64,000 nucleotides of DNA from Clarkia xantiana subsp. parviflora (GCA_036873135.1 JAPTYO010000014.1:21970952-22034951), one strand, 5' to 3'; counted from the stretch's first letter, positions 46,601-58,906 are shown. Notes: generated by a model not told the origin, from the sequence alone. Numbers and translations are program-made.

Positions 46601-47605
46601 AATTAACGGATAGATCGGATGTATACTCATTCGGTGTCGTGTTACTAGAGCTCGTCACCGGTCGCAAACCTGTTGACACGACTCAACCTATAGGCGAAGA
46701 AAGTTTGGTCGAATGGGTAACATTTTCAAGTTTCCTCCTACACCTCTAGACTTTTCAAAAGGGTATTTTGGTACAACATGTTTGACCGAAATGGTTAGGG
46801 TCGCTCAGGGCCTTTTGAAATTGTTTAAGGACTAATTTGTAAACAAAAAAGTTAGGAATATAAATTGGGGGACTATGAAAATTAAAGGGCAAGTTACGTT
46901 CAATACACATCCTACTTAACGACCAACTAACGGATGCACCAAAAGTCTACAAATGCAAACACATTGTACAAAAAGTCTCTAAAAAATATGTTGCACCAAA
47001 CGTCAATTTCGGTCAAATATGTTGTACCAAAAGACACTTTCACCACTCTTCAAAATGTTAAAACAATACCCTTAAACTTATGTTTAAATTTCAGGCTCGT
47101 CCTCTTCTCCTCGATGCCCTTGATACGGGCGACTTTAGCCAATTAGTCGATCCCCGACTGGGAAAGAGTTACGTTGAGAGCGAAATGTTCAGAATGATCG
47201 AGGCAGCCGCAGCTTGCATTCGCCATTCCGCTCCCAAGAGGCCTCGAATGGCTCGGGTATTTAATATATTCTTCGAAAAATATTTACTAAAACCACATTA
47301 TATGCTTAAACACACATTATCAGATTATTTTTTTTAATTTATTTCTGATTTTTGTGTGGTTTTAGGTTGTAAGAGCATTGGATTGCGAAGGAGACGAATC
47401 GCTGTCCAACGGCGTAAAATACGGACAGAGCATGGTGTATAATTCGGGACAATACAGTGAAGATTTAAGAAGATATCGAAGTTCAATTAGCAGTGGTGGG
47501 TATAGCGATTTAAGCAGCGGTGAGTATAATAACTCCAAATCCAGTTGGAACCGGTTGCTTAAGTCGCAAGAAAATACGCCGGAGGTGAATAGCAATATTC
47601 TTTAG
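43641..47605 (+). CDS. Proline-rich extensin-like receptor kinase (PERK family, 6 exons, 598 aa)
   Basis: Plasma-membrane receptor-like kinase thought to sense cell-wall state. Exons 43641-44214, 45189-45713, 46342-46489, 46569-46716, 47095-47256 and 47366-47605 join in frame. No signal peptide, as usual for PERKs. An extracellular Pro/Ser-rich region ([16 protein letters not shown]) spans residues 55-145; one transmembrane helix ([20 protein letters not shown]) lies at about 147-171; a basic stop-transfer KKRR follows. The kinase domain has [44 protein letters not shown] and [13 protein letters not shown], so all catalytic residues are present. The C-tail is Ser-rich. Introns 1, 2 and 4 each carry a different foldback element. 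Which PERK subgroup is uncertain. Confidence 0.94.
44677..45045. mobile_element. Foldback element in PERK intron 1
   Basis: Left arm GTACATACAAGACTTGTACG...CTAACTTTTATTTTG is matched in inverse by CAAAATAAAAGTTAG...CTTATGTACATAA on the right. AT-rich, no ORF, no clear target duplication. Confidence 0.55.
45748..46274. mobile_element. MULE-type MITE, family copy 3, in PERK intron 2
   Basis: 527 bp, starting GGGTTAATAAGTCTTTTGG and ending CCAAAAGACCTGTTAACCC, flanked by perfect 9-bp duplications TAATTTTTA (45739-45747 and 46275-46283). It fills most of the intron that splits the catalytic loop region ([12 protein letters not shown]). Both arms carry TCACGTGA. Confidence 0.95.
46761..47040. mobile_element. 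Foldback element in PERK intron 4
   Basis: Left arm GGTACAACATGTTTGACCGA and right arm GGTCAAATATGTTGTACC are inverse copies about 240 bp apart; the flanking CAAAAGGGTATTTT/AAAAGACACTTT also pair partly. No ORF; duplication not identified. Confidence 0.55.
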
Positions 47606-48290
47606 AAATTAGAAAAAAAATATTTGATGATCATCCTCTGAGGTTGTCGCAAATTACCTCGGCATGTACGTACGTATGCTGCAGTGCTGAAGAAGGGCCG
47701 GTCGGAGATATATTGAAGAAACATATGTATAATATAGGCTCGATGGATCTGGGGATTGTATATATGATATAAACATTTTGCAGGTGCAACTGAAATGGAT
47801 GGTATCCTCCAGTATATGTACGTTATGCTACTTAATTAGTAGAGGGAAGGGAAGGGAGCCATTCATTCAAATCTAAACAACATTATTGCATTGTCAAACT
47901 CTCTAAATCCATTTTCTTTAAAGAAAAATAATTAAAAAGTTGGCCCATAGACTAGACTTGGTCTGTTAGGTTTAGACACGAATCGAGGCTAGGATCCACA
48001 AGTATTAAATTTTTATTTGTTTTATTTATGTAAAGGAAAATTTCCTAATTGGATCTCATACATGTTACCTCTCTTTATTGTCTTAGTTTTGTTTAATAGT
48101 GTGAGTTCATTGTGTGTTGTACATGTTTTTATGGTTCACTTAGTTCTATTTTTCGTCATATATATGTGTGGATTGATGGAAATATATCACTATGTATAGA
48201 AAAATTTGCTATAGTAATTATATATAATATTATATATAGTATAGCTTAAAGTATAACCCACTTTTGTTTTTATAATACATTACTCGAATA
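47606..48290. other. PERK 3' UTR and AT-rich spacer
   Basis: 3' UTR probably to around 47850-47880; beyond that AT-rich DNA without recognised features. Confidence 0.4.
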
Positions 48291-48295
48291 ATCTA

Positions 48296-50400
48296 AGGGC
48301 TCGTTTGATTGCATATATTAGCTAAGTGTTGATTATGATATTTTAATCGGTACTTAGTTAATACTATGTTTGGACAAATCATGTATTATGATATCCTAAT
48401 ACAATGTTTAGATGAACTTTATATTATAATATATTAATATAATGACTAAAATACCAAAATACTCATATATGCACTTTTTTAATGAGAATATATTTTTACA
48501 TACATATTTTTTTTTAAAGAATAGAAAAAGTAACTTTAATTATATAAGAGTATCACGAGTCCAATGTCACCAGAGTCCGGCCTGAACCCATTGAGGCGTG
48601 ACCCGAACCCACCAGGACCCGACCTGAACTGATCAGAGTCTGAACCGAACCCATCGGGATCCGGGCCGGAATCAGCGGAGTCATTATATATTGAGTAAGG
48701 GGAATATATTGGTCATGATTATTAACTAATAAACATGTATTAATTAATACTAATACCAAAGCAGACAAAAAAAGTATTAACTAAGACATGTATTAGGATA
48801 TTTTAATATGAATTAACTAATATTTTGTTTGTTTTCATTTAGTATTTGTATTAACTAATACATAGATATTTTATATATATAGTTATAGATATTAGCTAAT
48901 ACTTATTTATATTATATAGTAAATTATGTATTACTTAAGATTTCCAAAAAATAATGCATTAGCTAATACATATTGGCTAATGACCAAAATACCCCAACAC
49001 TTAATATATAATAACTCAACCGACTTCGTGCCGGACCCCGATACGTCCGGGTTGGGTTCGAGTCGAGTCATGTTGGGTCCCGACGGGTTCATGTTGAGTC
49101 TCGGCGGGTTCGGGTTGTACCTTTGCATTTCCGGATTGGCCTCTAGCATGTTCGGGTTGGCCCCTGGCGTGTTCGGATTAGGTATCGTAGGGCTCGCTTT
49201 GAGTCCCGGCGGGTTCGTAATGGACCATCACCGGGTTCGGATTGGGCCCCGGCGGGCTCGGGTTTGACCCTGACGGGTTCAGATTGGCTCCCGATGGGTT
49301 CGTGTTGGGTCCTTGCGGTTCGGGTTGGGTTCTGCCGGGTTAAGGTCGGGTCCCGTTTGGTTCGGGTTGGACCACGACAGGTTCGGTTTGGACCCCAATG
49401 GGTTCAGGTTGGACCACTGCGGGTTTGGATTGGATCCCAACGGGTTCGGGTTGGATCCCGGTGGATTCGGGTTGGATCCCCGCGGGTTCGGGCCAGACTC
49501 CGTTGATCTTGGACCGGTTTTTCTACTTTTTTTTAAAAAAATATTCATATATAAAAATATATTCTCATTCCAAAATGCATATATATATATATATATGAAT
49601 GAGTAATTTGGTCTTAGTTATTATGTTATGATATCTTAATACAAAGTTCATCCAAATATTGTATAATACATGGTTCGTTCAAACATAGTATTATAACTAA
49701 GTACTGACTAGGATATCGTAATCGCTGCTTAACTACTACGTATATTAGCTAATACATGCAATCAAATATGACTATTAATACATGACTTAACTAATACTTT
49801 GTTATTCTTTGGTATTAGTATTACTAAGAATAATAGGTAAATCATGTATTAGCTAAGCCTCCAAAAAAATAATACATTAGCTAATACATAGTTGCTAATG
49901 ACTAAAAAAATACCGATACCACTTAATAGATAATGACTCCGCCAACTTCGTGCTGCTCGCCGGACCTCGCTAAGTTCGGACCGAACTCCCTTGAATTTGG
50001 GATGGGTTCTTGTTTGTTCGGGTAGGACCCCGGTAGGTTCGTGTTGGGTTCGAGTCGGATCCCAGTTAGTTTGGGTTGGGTCCCTATGGGTTCAGACTGG
50101 ACTCCGGTGGGTTCAGTTCAGACGTCAGTGAGCTCGTGTTGGGCCACGGTTTGTTCGGATCAGGCCTCGACGTGTTCGGGCCGGATCCTAGTGAGTTCGG
50201 GTCCGTCTCCGGTGACCTTGGATCCGTGGTACTTTTACATAATTGAAGTTACTTTTTCAATTTTTATTTTTATTTTTTTAAATTATTCACACGTAAAAAT
50301 ATAAACTCATTAAAAATGCATATAGGAGTATTTTAGTCATTGTATTATGATATATTCTTAATACAAAGTTAATTCAAACATTGTATTACTTGTCAATGTT
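48296..50400. repeat. Composite foldback with inverted GC-rich minisatellite blocks
   Basis: 48296-48440 (CTCGTTTGATTGCATATATT, GTACTTAGTT, ATACTATGTTTGG) is matched in inverse at about 49665-49770. Inside lie three GC-rich blocks made of degenerate units of about 21-22 bp built on GGGTTCGGGTTGGATCCC: 48553-48690 in one orientation, 49020-49525 and 49945-50225 in the other. AT-rich arms with TATTAGCTAATAC palindromes repeat at 48780-48990 and 49780-49910. No intact transposase. Confidence 0.6.
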
Positions 50401-51248
50401 TGACCCAACCCGCGAATAATCCATAAATGACCCGGTCATGAGTCGGGTTCGGCTGTACCTACATATACTAACGGGTCATTTATGGGGTTGACCCATAAAT
50501 GACCTATTAAAATCAGTTCGGATACGAGTTTAGTGTTAAGACCCGTAACCCGGCCCCTAACACGATCCGTCTCAACTATATTTGTTTTTTCTGTATTCTA
50601 ATTCTTCACTCTACTCTAGTCTTCAGTGCTGTTCTGTATGACTGTAAGAAGTAAGTAATGGGCTCAAGGCTATTGTTGAGATATCTTCTAAATCTAAACT
50701 TCTATATAAAACTACCAATTGTAACTCTTCTCCTCTTGATGCCAATGCAATGGCCCTCCATTTTCTACTACTATTCAGTGGTCATTTTCAGGTCCCAAAT
50801 CACGCCTTCAGAAGCCTAATTCTTGAAAATCGCTCGTCGGAGTGCGGTCAACGTCGACGGTGGTTGCAGAGTCTTGAAATTCAGTCGCTTAGAAGAATGG
50901 AGAAGAAATGCTTCTGAAATTTGAATTAAAATGGATTGAATCTCCCTTGCGAGTTTTGGAGGGCAACATGTCCATGACTTACTTCATACAGTCTTACAGA
51001 ACAGCTCTGAAGAGAGTGCATCTTCAGTTAAAGAGGAAGACGGCGATGGATCTGAGAATCCGACCCTATCGAAGAAGGGGAAGCCTTACATTGGTGCAAG
51101 CTGCAACAATAGTGCAGACCCGGGTCACGGGTCAACCCGTTGACCCGATTGCCCGGGTACGGGTCTGCGACCCTGACCCGTGATAACCCTCGGCGGTTTT
51201 GTGACACGCAGGTTGCGGATTGACCCATTTTGACAGACCTAAATACAT
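50401..51248. repeat. GC-rich repeat scraps and unrecognised DNA
   Basis: 50401-50580 and 51110-51185 contain ACCCGT/GGGTCA-type repeats (for example AATGACCCGGTCATGAGTCG and CGGGTCACGGGTCAACCCG) typical of degenerate hAT-like MITE ends. 50600-51100 holds no recognised gene. Confidence 0.35.
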
Positions 51249-52030
51249 GGGTTAAGAACACAATAGATGTATGAATGTTTGCCCATGTTGCCAAAATGGG
51301 TATGAATTGAAAAAACTTATTATTAAGAGCCTGAATTTTGAGTTTTGTTGATATTCGAGTTTCCGTCCAAATTTGCTGTTAAATGTAACGGAACCACGTG
51401 AAATGACAGAATTACCATTTTGCAATTATTATACAATTTATCAGTTTAATTAATGAAATGTAAAATATCTAAAATACCCATGCACACTAATTATGCCCTT
51501 AAGGCCACCGCCACGACCACCACTCCAGCTCCGGCGACCATCACTCCAGCTCCGGCGACCACCACCCCAGCTCCGGCGACCACCACCCCAGCTCCGGCGA
51601 CCAAAACCCCCCTCCGGCGACCCCAGCTCATGGGTCGCCGGAGGAAGGTTAGGGTCGCCGGAGGAAGGTTAGGGTCGCCGGAGTTGGGTGGTGGTCGCCG
51701 GAGATGGGTGGTGGTCGCCGGAGATGGGTGGTGGTGGTCGCCAGAGCCGGGTGGTGGTGGTCGCCGGAGCTGTGGTGGCTTAAAGGGTATTTTCGTCTTT
51801 TTAGGTCAAACATGTGAGGGACACACTTTGGTCAAATGGCATTTTCGGGTTTTTAAATTATTTTCGGTCACATGCTTGGCATGTGACCACTTTCCGTCAC
51901 TTTTAACAGAAAAAATAGACGGAGACCTCACTTATACTCAAAATTCAGGCCCTTAATAATACGATTTTTCAATTCAGACCCCTTTTGGCAACATAGCCAA
52001 ACATTCAGACCCCTATTATGTTCTTAACCC
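51249..52030. mobile_element. Second MULE-like MITE family with a minisatellite hairpin inside
   Basis: Starts GGGTTAAGAACACAATAG and ends CTATTATGTTCTTAACCC; inverted arms extend about 130 bp (GTTGCCAAAATGGG, GAATTGAAAAA, GCCTGAATTTTGAGT on both sides). Termini resemble the GGGTTAA ends of the family at 32805, but the arms differ. No matching flanking duplication was found. The core, 51511-51780, is a separate minisatellite pair. Confidence 0.7.
51511..51780. repeat. Inverted minisatellite, CTCCGGCGACC / GGTCGCCGGAG
   Basis: 51511-51605 has about four tandem units of 21 bp (ACCACCCCAGCTCCGGCG). 51628-51780 has the reverse-oriented motif GGTCGCCGGAG repeated seven times with spacers AGATGGGTGGT or GAAGGTTAG. 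Transcribed, the halves could fold on each other. Confidence 0.8.
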
Positions 52031-52398
52031 TATCCTTTATCAATCTTTACCTGCTAGGCAAGAGAATAATAGCAAGTTACAGTTACACAGTCTGTTTTAG
52101 TAGGGCATGAATTTCTATTAAGATAAATTTTATAAATGAAATGAAGAAGTTATTGGGGATTATCATTATTCGAATATTGTATATGTTTCCAAGAAAAGGA
52201 ATTAGTGTCAAATTTATTCTCATTAGTTTTTAAAAAAAATTGATTAAGCACAACACAAATTACACAAAACATCACCAAACCAAAAAAGCATAAATCATCT
52301 GGTGTTCTAATAATACAGTACAGAGAAACAATGAGGGGAATGATCATTCCCACGCGAATATTTCTTCGAGTTTCCTATGATACAAATTAAGCTTCCTA
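52031..52398. other. PanK 3' flank
   Basis: Probable 3' UTR of the minus-strand gene and AT-rich spacer; nothing else recognised. Confidence 0.4.
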
Positions 52399-55275
52399 TC
52401 ATGATCTATAGACCTTGCACTCTAGATTATCATCTTCATTTACTTTACTTCCAAGAAACTTCTTGCCTTCTGAATGAGAGGCTTTAATGGTGCAGCTCTG
52501 CAGTGGATCACAATCCATTGAATTATCGACCCCGAGCTTCTCGTAGCTTCTAAATGCACCCAATGCACCCAGAAAGCCCTCATGCCGTAAAAACATCGCC
52601 TTTGCTTCTCCTTTTGACCTTATAATACCAAAAGAGAAGTCCAACTGAATCAGTTCAACTCCAATCATTTAAGCCTACTCGAACCCTAACTTGGTTTGCA
52701 AGGAAATACCTAAAAATATACAAAAATGCAGAATCACTAAATACAAGCAAAGTAACCTTCTTTTTTTTACTTTGCATTGTTGTTAAATTTGCATCATAAG
52801 TAAATAGGAAAGAGTTGTCCGGAATTACCAGAAATTTACTGCAACAGAAATGGTATCCATTGTATATGCATGTTCTCGAATAAAAAATCCTCCAAAAAAT
52901 ATCCTTTTAAGCCCGTAGCGAAGCGCATTAAGGTATGAAATCTGAGGATTCAAACATATCGTGTTATGGACATAGGTAAAATAAAAATTAAAAAACATAG
53001 CAAAAATGGTTTTAAAAAAATATTTAATGAAACAGACCTGTCCAATATTATTCGATATTAATCTCAGGAGCGAACGGGCAATATCTTCACGATTGTAATC
53101 TTCAATATCTTTATTTATTGCTTTGCCAAAGCTAGAAGCAATGTGTGTCGAAGAAAGGCCAATCTGTTATTGTGAATCATAAAATCATAATTTTAAGCAG
53201 CAAAACATCAAAGTTTTGAACATCAAACTGAGGGAAAGCTGAAACAGACATACTGGATCAGACACCATACAAGTAAGTACCTTTGAGTAATCCGTTCCTC
53301 CGTAAATGTCCCCGACAAGCATGTCAATGACTCTGTTGTTCCCCTTATGACTCAGTTCGAGTAGCTCATCAAAACTGAAACAAGAAACACCTTATGACTT
53401 TCAGATGAAGATTCAAAATTCAAATTCATTTGATAAGTACCTATGTATGAAAACGAGAAAGAGACCTTTCACATTTAGTTAGTAATCTTCCCAAACCCCA
53501 GAAGGTGCCACCACCAACACTCGTGCCACTAACTCTCTCAAATTTCCCGTCTCCTTCCACCTGAAAACGAAAAGAAGCTAAAATATTTTAAATGATTAGG
53601 ATAAAAAAAAAACAAATCAATCTTGCAGGAACATTGTAACAAACGCAATTAACCAGAGTAAATTACCTTTATCATGCTGACACCAGAGCCGATATTGACG
53701 AGGAGGTAAGGGTAAAGGTCATTGTGGTCTATTTGCACAAACTCCCTTTGACCATTGATGTATGTAAAAGCTTCTTGTTCAACTGTCTGCTCATAAACAA
53801 GTCCTATCAGTCACTTAATCACATCCCATATGCTAGCTTGCCGGAAAATTAGATGTTTATTAACTTATCAGTTAACCCTCCTCTATGGATCTAGCTAACT
53901 AAGCTTGACCTTTAACAGAAGACCCAAAAAATTGTTTTTTGTTGTTTTTGTATATATCTCACCTTAAGCAGATAATTTGCACCAGTAACAAGACAATCCA
54001 TTTCGTCTTTCTTATCAAGCGTAATCCCGAGCTTCTCACTGAATAGATCAGCAAACTTGAATGCTCCACCTCCTGTGGCCTTTTCACAAGTTTTACTTCT
54101 TAGTGGATTGCAGACTAATAACATGTACATTATTACTATGGAAGTAATCTGGTCACCAATCATAATTCATAAGCATAGAAAACATTGATAAGGCTTACAG
54201 TTGTTACCTTGATAATACTCTTGTTTGTTGGAGAAGATTTGTGATACCAACAACCTGAGACCACTTGGTTTAATGAGAAAGAGAAACAACTGACACCCTA
54301 AATCTAAAACTGAATCGAGGTACCAACTAAATCAATTCTAAAGGTAAAAGACAGAGTTTCATTTCTTGGTGCTTCATTAAGGGAAACGAGCATACGTACC
54401 GCTGTCCTGCAGTTGCTTTGACCTTATAAATTCAATGCAATCATCGATCTTGCGAGTTTCAAACTTAGCAAAGTGCAGCCTTCCTTCAAGAAGAAGAAGG
54501 CTTCCATCTCCATTGGAGACAGTACTGCTTTTCAGTGGAGATGAAGTTGCTTCATCTTCAGGAGAATCGGGAGCGTTTCTTGAAAAATATACCAATTTGA
54601 TCAGAGAGCCTGAAACAATGATTGACAGTTATTGCAGAGTAAGGAAGAATCGCTAATTGTACTGCAAATAACATGAAATAGAGCCTTAAATATTTTCCCA
54701 CCACAACAATGCTGAAAGCAGAATCTGCAACTGATAGCACACTCTGATAACAAGTTGATTGATGCAGCACAAAGAAATAAGATATTGTAGTAAAAAAAAA
54801 ATGCAACATTTTGTTTCTGGGATTCAGAAATTCAGGAACTAGCTTTCTACAAATCAAAACTAATTCAAACAAAGAGGAAATAAAAATGAAGAAATTAGAG
54901 ATCTAGCAAGCTAGAATGACAATGTAGAAGCTCAAAGATTTACATGCCCCAGTAAAAACACATGAAGAACAGTTGATTAAATGAAGAAAACGACAGAATA
55001 GCCAGAACCAAGTTAGGACCTTGAACAAAAAAGCAAAGAATGAGGAAATCAGCGATCTGGGTCGTTGTATAACGATCAGCAGAACCTATTATAACTGTCA
55101 AAATGGAAAATTGACTGAAATTGGACGGAGAAGACTAGGAAGAAAAAAGAGGATTGATGAGCAACGAACCTCCGATATCAATCGCCAGGTGAGAAATTTG
55201 GGTTTGGGGTTTGGTGTGCAACATGGTAATGGAATCGGAAACCCTGGTCGCCGAATTGTCCTCTTTGAGATCCAT
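52399..55275 (-). CDS. PANK1: Pantothenate kinase, type II (PanK; 10 exons, 415 aa)
   Basis: First and regulated step of coenzyme A synthesis: ATP-dependent phosphorylation of pantothenate. Exons 55275-55170, 54609-54400, 54254-54208, 54079-53963, 53786-53667, 53560-53466, 53374-53281, 53163-53038, 52941-52829 and 52618-52399 join in frame. Residues 32-44 are [13 protein letters not shown] (phosphate-binding fold); ATGGGAFKF lies near 122; [14 protein letters not shown] carries the presumed catalytic Glu; [27 protein letters not shown] and [11 protein letters not shown] follow. It ends in a hydrophilic tail after [11 protein letters not shown]. There is no C-terminal DUF89 domain, so it matches the short plant paralogue and not the fused PANK2 form. 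Tail and N-terminus make it somewhat longer than the Arabidopsis protein as I remember it. The promoter side has a (CT)n tract near 55405-55418 (minus strand). Confidence 0.95.
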
Positions 55276-57239
55276 TTGGGTGAGCGGATTTAATATATAG
55301 GAATCCAAGTATGGCAGCTGATCTTCGCGCCACCTACCTCATCACTATCTCTCAAGCTTTCATTTATAGGGTCTTGTATCCCCAACGACCTTTGTGACGA
55401 AGAGAGAGAGAGAGGGGGGGAAGAGCGTGAATTTCGAAGTGGATATAATTGACTTTCCAATTCAGCTGCTGATCGTTAACAACACCGGCACCGGCGACTG
55501 AAAACGATGAAGGGTCCGACAGTTGATGTTAAATGGGTATTTTAGTAATTTGATAGTTATTTTCACAATCGCTTTCTTAGCGTCACCGTCACGTATAATA
55601 ATAAAATAATAATATATAAACAACATGATTAAGTAAAATCATTAGAGACCAGTATTATTTTAAAAATAATAATTTTTAAAAGTTACTTAATATAAATTTA
55701 TTATTTTTAAAAGTTAAAGTATATAAATTTCTTATGTGTCAAACTTAAAAGTGACCAACATACAGAAATTTGTAGCATTTTGTTTATTAATATTCACTTA
55801 TGTACTGTGCTAATAAAGCAATTATTTTTTATAAAGGTTAAAAGTACATTTCTTACAACTTGTTTGACTGAATGTGGCTATTTGTATTTTTTTATATACG
55901 TTTAATACTAAATGTTTGATAGACTTTTAGTTTATCCATTAATTAACTGCTAGTTTTTGTCGTTAAGTGGAACATGCAAATAACGTGACTTGCTATGTAC
56001 TTTTGAATTTGTTCAATTTAATTTATCTATCGAATTTTTTTTATATATATTTAATTTAGTCATAAAGAATCTAAAACGAACCACTCGGAGTGATAGAGCT
56101 AGTTTTGTAGAGAGGGTAACTTTTTAGAGGTTACTGTTCGGATTATTGAGATTTGCTCACATTATTGATTAGAAATGTTAATCGGCAGAATTTTTTTCCC
56201 GCAGAATATGAGTCCTAGTCCTAGTGGATGAATATTGGGATTGGGTGTCCTAGTCCTAGTAAGAGCATACTTAGTTTGACTTCGACAATTTCGATTTCCT
56301 TCCTTCTTTGAACAGAATCTTTGACCAATCAATTGCATGTAATGTTTAAAATTTAAATAAAATACTTTCATGCATTTCTTATTCAACCAAATCTAATAAA
56401 CTACATCTCAATAATACTTCAATACTTAAAAAAATTCATATATAAGAGAATTTGTAAAAGTATTTAATAGAAAATATTAACATAAAATAGAAATTAGAAA
56501 AGTATTAAAGATAAGATTAAAAAAAAATTGGATCATTGAGTGAATCACATTGGAGGGAATTGACAAGTTTTTTTGGACTTCTCCAATGCAAATGTACAAC
56601 GCATCTTGCCACACGGAGAAGTTGTCCTCCAAAATTGACTTGCATTGTGGATGCTCTAGTCCGGTCTTAAATAAAATTATAATTTTATAATGTTATTACT
56701 AGCAATTTGCAAAAAATAATAATGTATAAGTTGCTTCCTAAGGATAAAATAATAACAAAATATGTATTTTAATATAAATTTAAAATAATATTTATATATT
56801 GTTATTTTTAAGCATATGTTTTGTATAGTAATACTGTACTAAAAAGTAATAAAATAAATTTAACAGAAAATTAGTTTTTTTATGTCATAAACAATTTTGA
56901 AAAGGGTTCGGCTAAAATAAATTCGAGTTTATTTCAACTCGATTTCTCAGCCATCAGATTATGCATGTGTAAGAAACACTTTTTATCACAGTACATAAAT
57001 TTTTTGGACCCGGTCTAAATATTTTTCACAAACAGGATCCACCCCACATGATCACGTATTGGATACAATGACATGAAATTAAATTGCATAGTTCATATTC
57101 ACGATCATGTTGCATTCTCGCATATGTACACGTTTTTTTATAACTGCATAAGGGAAGAGATTGAATTTCTATATATCCATATTTTTCGGGCGCGTGTCTA
57201 AGCACGTCCCATTTTTGCTCTAACGTTTACTCTTCCTCT
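55276..57239. other. PanK promoter and AT-rich intergenic DNA
   Basis: 55276-55450 is probable leader and promoter. The rest is AT-rich and holds no recognised gene. 56190-56260 has a short tandem-like GTCCTAGTCCTAGT pattern. Confidence 0.45.
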
Positions 57240-58155
57240 ATTTTGAGAAATGGAGGATAAGGCCCAGAAAAGACGCCTGCAGACAAGCAAAAGATTCGTC
57301 AAGAGGTAACACGGTTTCAAATTGTGCGTGTTATCCCATCGTAAAATAGAGTCAATCAAGGGTTAAGCCATTGATTGATTCGGGGGCACGTGATGGATAT
57401 ACGCCCAATTTGAACCCGTCTCCCTTAGGATTGTCTTATTTTGACCGCCCCGGTTACGATTGTAAATCGAAACTTTAACCCGAACACTCCACCAATAGCA
57501 CGAACGGCCCGGATGGACCAAGATACTCGTCCGGGCCCATCCAATAGTCTCACCTAGGAGAGATCGGGTGGGCCAACCCGATCCCTCCTAGGAGAGATCG
57601 GGTGGGCCAACCTGATCCCTCCTAGGAGTGATCGGGTGGGTTGCCCCACCCATGAGGGGTTGGGCAAGTCCACCCGATCCTAAGCCTTGGAGGTCGGATT
57701 TCTCGTCCGACCCCTAGGACCCCGACATCCTTTTCACCTGACCTACACTTAGCCAATTTTGCCCCCTCTCCATGTTTTAAGGCTTTAATCCTGTTATTAT
57801 GTATTAACTGAGTAAATTTAGTGATTAACAGTGTCATTAAGCCACCTTAATGACACCGTTGCCTATATATACTCCATAAGTTCCATTCATTCAAACAAGT
57901 TTACATCTTGCACGTTTAGCTCTGCCTTCTCTCTAGGATTTTATCTCTCTAGAGAACTCAGACTTATTTAAGCATCAGAGAGGGTTCACCGAGCACCCCC
58001 CTCTCTGTGCTCGGTACTGCCCCTTGTGCAGGTCGGCAGGAAGCAAAGGAACGGATCAGAAAGACAAGCTAGACGGATTGAGAAATAGAGCGAATAACCC
58101 GTGAGAAGTGCCACTTGGGTCAGAGAATCACCAACCCCAGGAACACGTCTTAACA
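57240..58155 (+). mobile_element. 3' end of a Ty3/gypsy element: short internal tail plus LTR
   Basis: 57391-58155 is a 765-bp LTR (TGATGGATATACGCCC...ACACGTCTTAACA) homologous to 37916-38785. 57240-57390 precedes it and ends in GATTCGGGGGCACG, a polypurine-like primer site, so this is the 3' end of a truncated element and not a solo LTR; no 5-bp duplication fits. U3 has three tandem units of about 43 bp (CTCCTAGGAGAGATCGGGTG) at 57550-57645; TATA box CTATATATACT near 57865. Confidence 0.82.
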
Positions 58156-58897
58156 TGTGGCGTGTGCAATAATAGAGCACTATATAAGCAAGTGGGCTAT
58201 CTCCTCCTATTACCAATTGGTTTTAGGATGGAACCCCACTTGTAAAAATGGTTGCTCTATGTTGACCATTTGAGTTTGACTCGGCCCAATGTGGAATTTA
58301 ATAGAGTATGCCTCCACAACTGAATTCTTCAATCACTAAATGATCATCATTCTTTTGTTGTATTTTCTGTTGGCACTTAAGTTAATTTTATCATTCTTAT
58401 CATTTTGAGTCAGGCTACAACTAGACATTTCATATGCATATAGCAGTTTGATGTACTCTTTTACTACTCAATTAATTAATTGAAAATTCAACAAATATAC
58501 ATAACAACGATAAAATGACTGTTTCTAGACACTATGGAAATAATAGTTCCTTAATTATTGAATAATTCATCAAGTATACGCGACATATACGGTTCTGGTG
58601 CAAATAAATGTGATTCAACCTACAGAATATTCAACTTCAGTCCACACTTCATCACGGTAAAGGTGGTGATCCTGGTATGGAGTTAACTTATTTGTAATAG
58701 TTTGGTGTTTCATACAACTCTTTAATTTTGTTTTATAGTAGATCAAACATATATAAAATACTGTTAACATTCATGATGACCGGTGACCAAAGTTACCAAC
58801 AGTTTTCTTTTTCATTTTTTTAGATGAATTTCTATTTATCTTATCTTTTAGTGTTTGTTAAGAATTTTAAATGGAACTTTGTCATAACAGACAACAA
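58156..58897. other. Intergenic DNA with a dispersed repeat
   Basis: 58225-58310 (CCACTTGTAAAAATGGTTGC, TTGAGTTTGACTCGGCC) resembles 42415-42520, so both are pieces of one old repeat. The remainder is AT-rich without recognised genes. Confidence 0.4.
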
Positions 58898-58906
58898 TAT
58901 AATATA

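Noticed and set aside
49264..49606. Overlapping ORFs with Gly-Phe-Gly-Leu-Asp-Pro repeats
   Set aside because: Open in several frames and on both strands at once because the DNA is a 21-22-bp repeat; no start context or conserved protein.
51511..51780. CRISPR-like array
   Set aside because: Plant nuclear DNA; units are contiguous or nearly so with no unique spacers, and the halves are inverted.
51453..51956. 167-residue ORF rich in TPAPAT and GGGRRR
   Set aside because: Translation of the minisatellite pair inside a MITE; no family and no codon bias.
57391..58155. Solo LTR
   Set aside because: A polypurine-like tract directly precedes it and no 5-bp duplication fits; it is the 3' LTR of a truncated copy.
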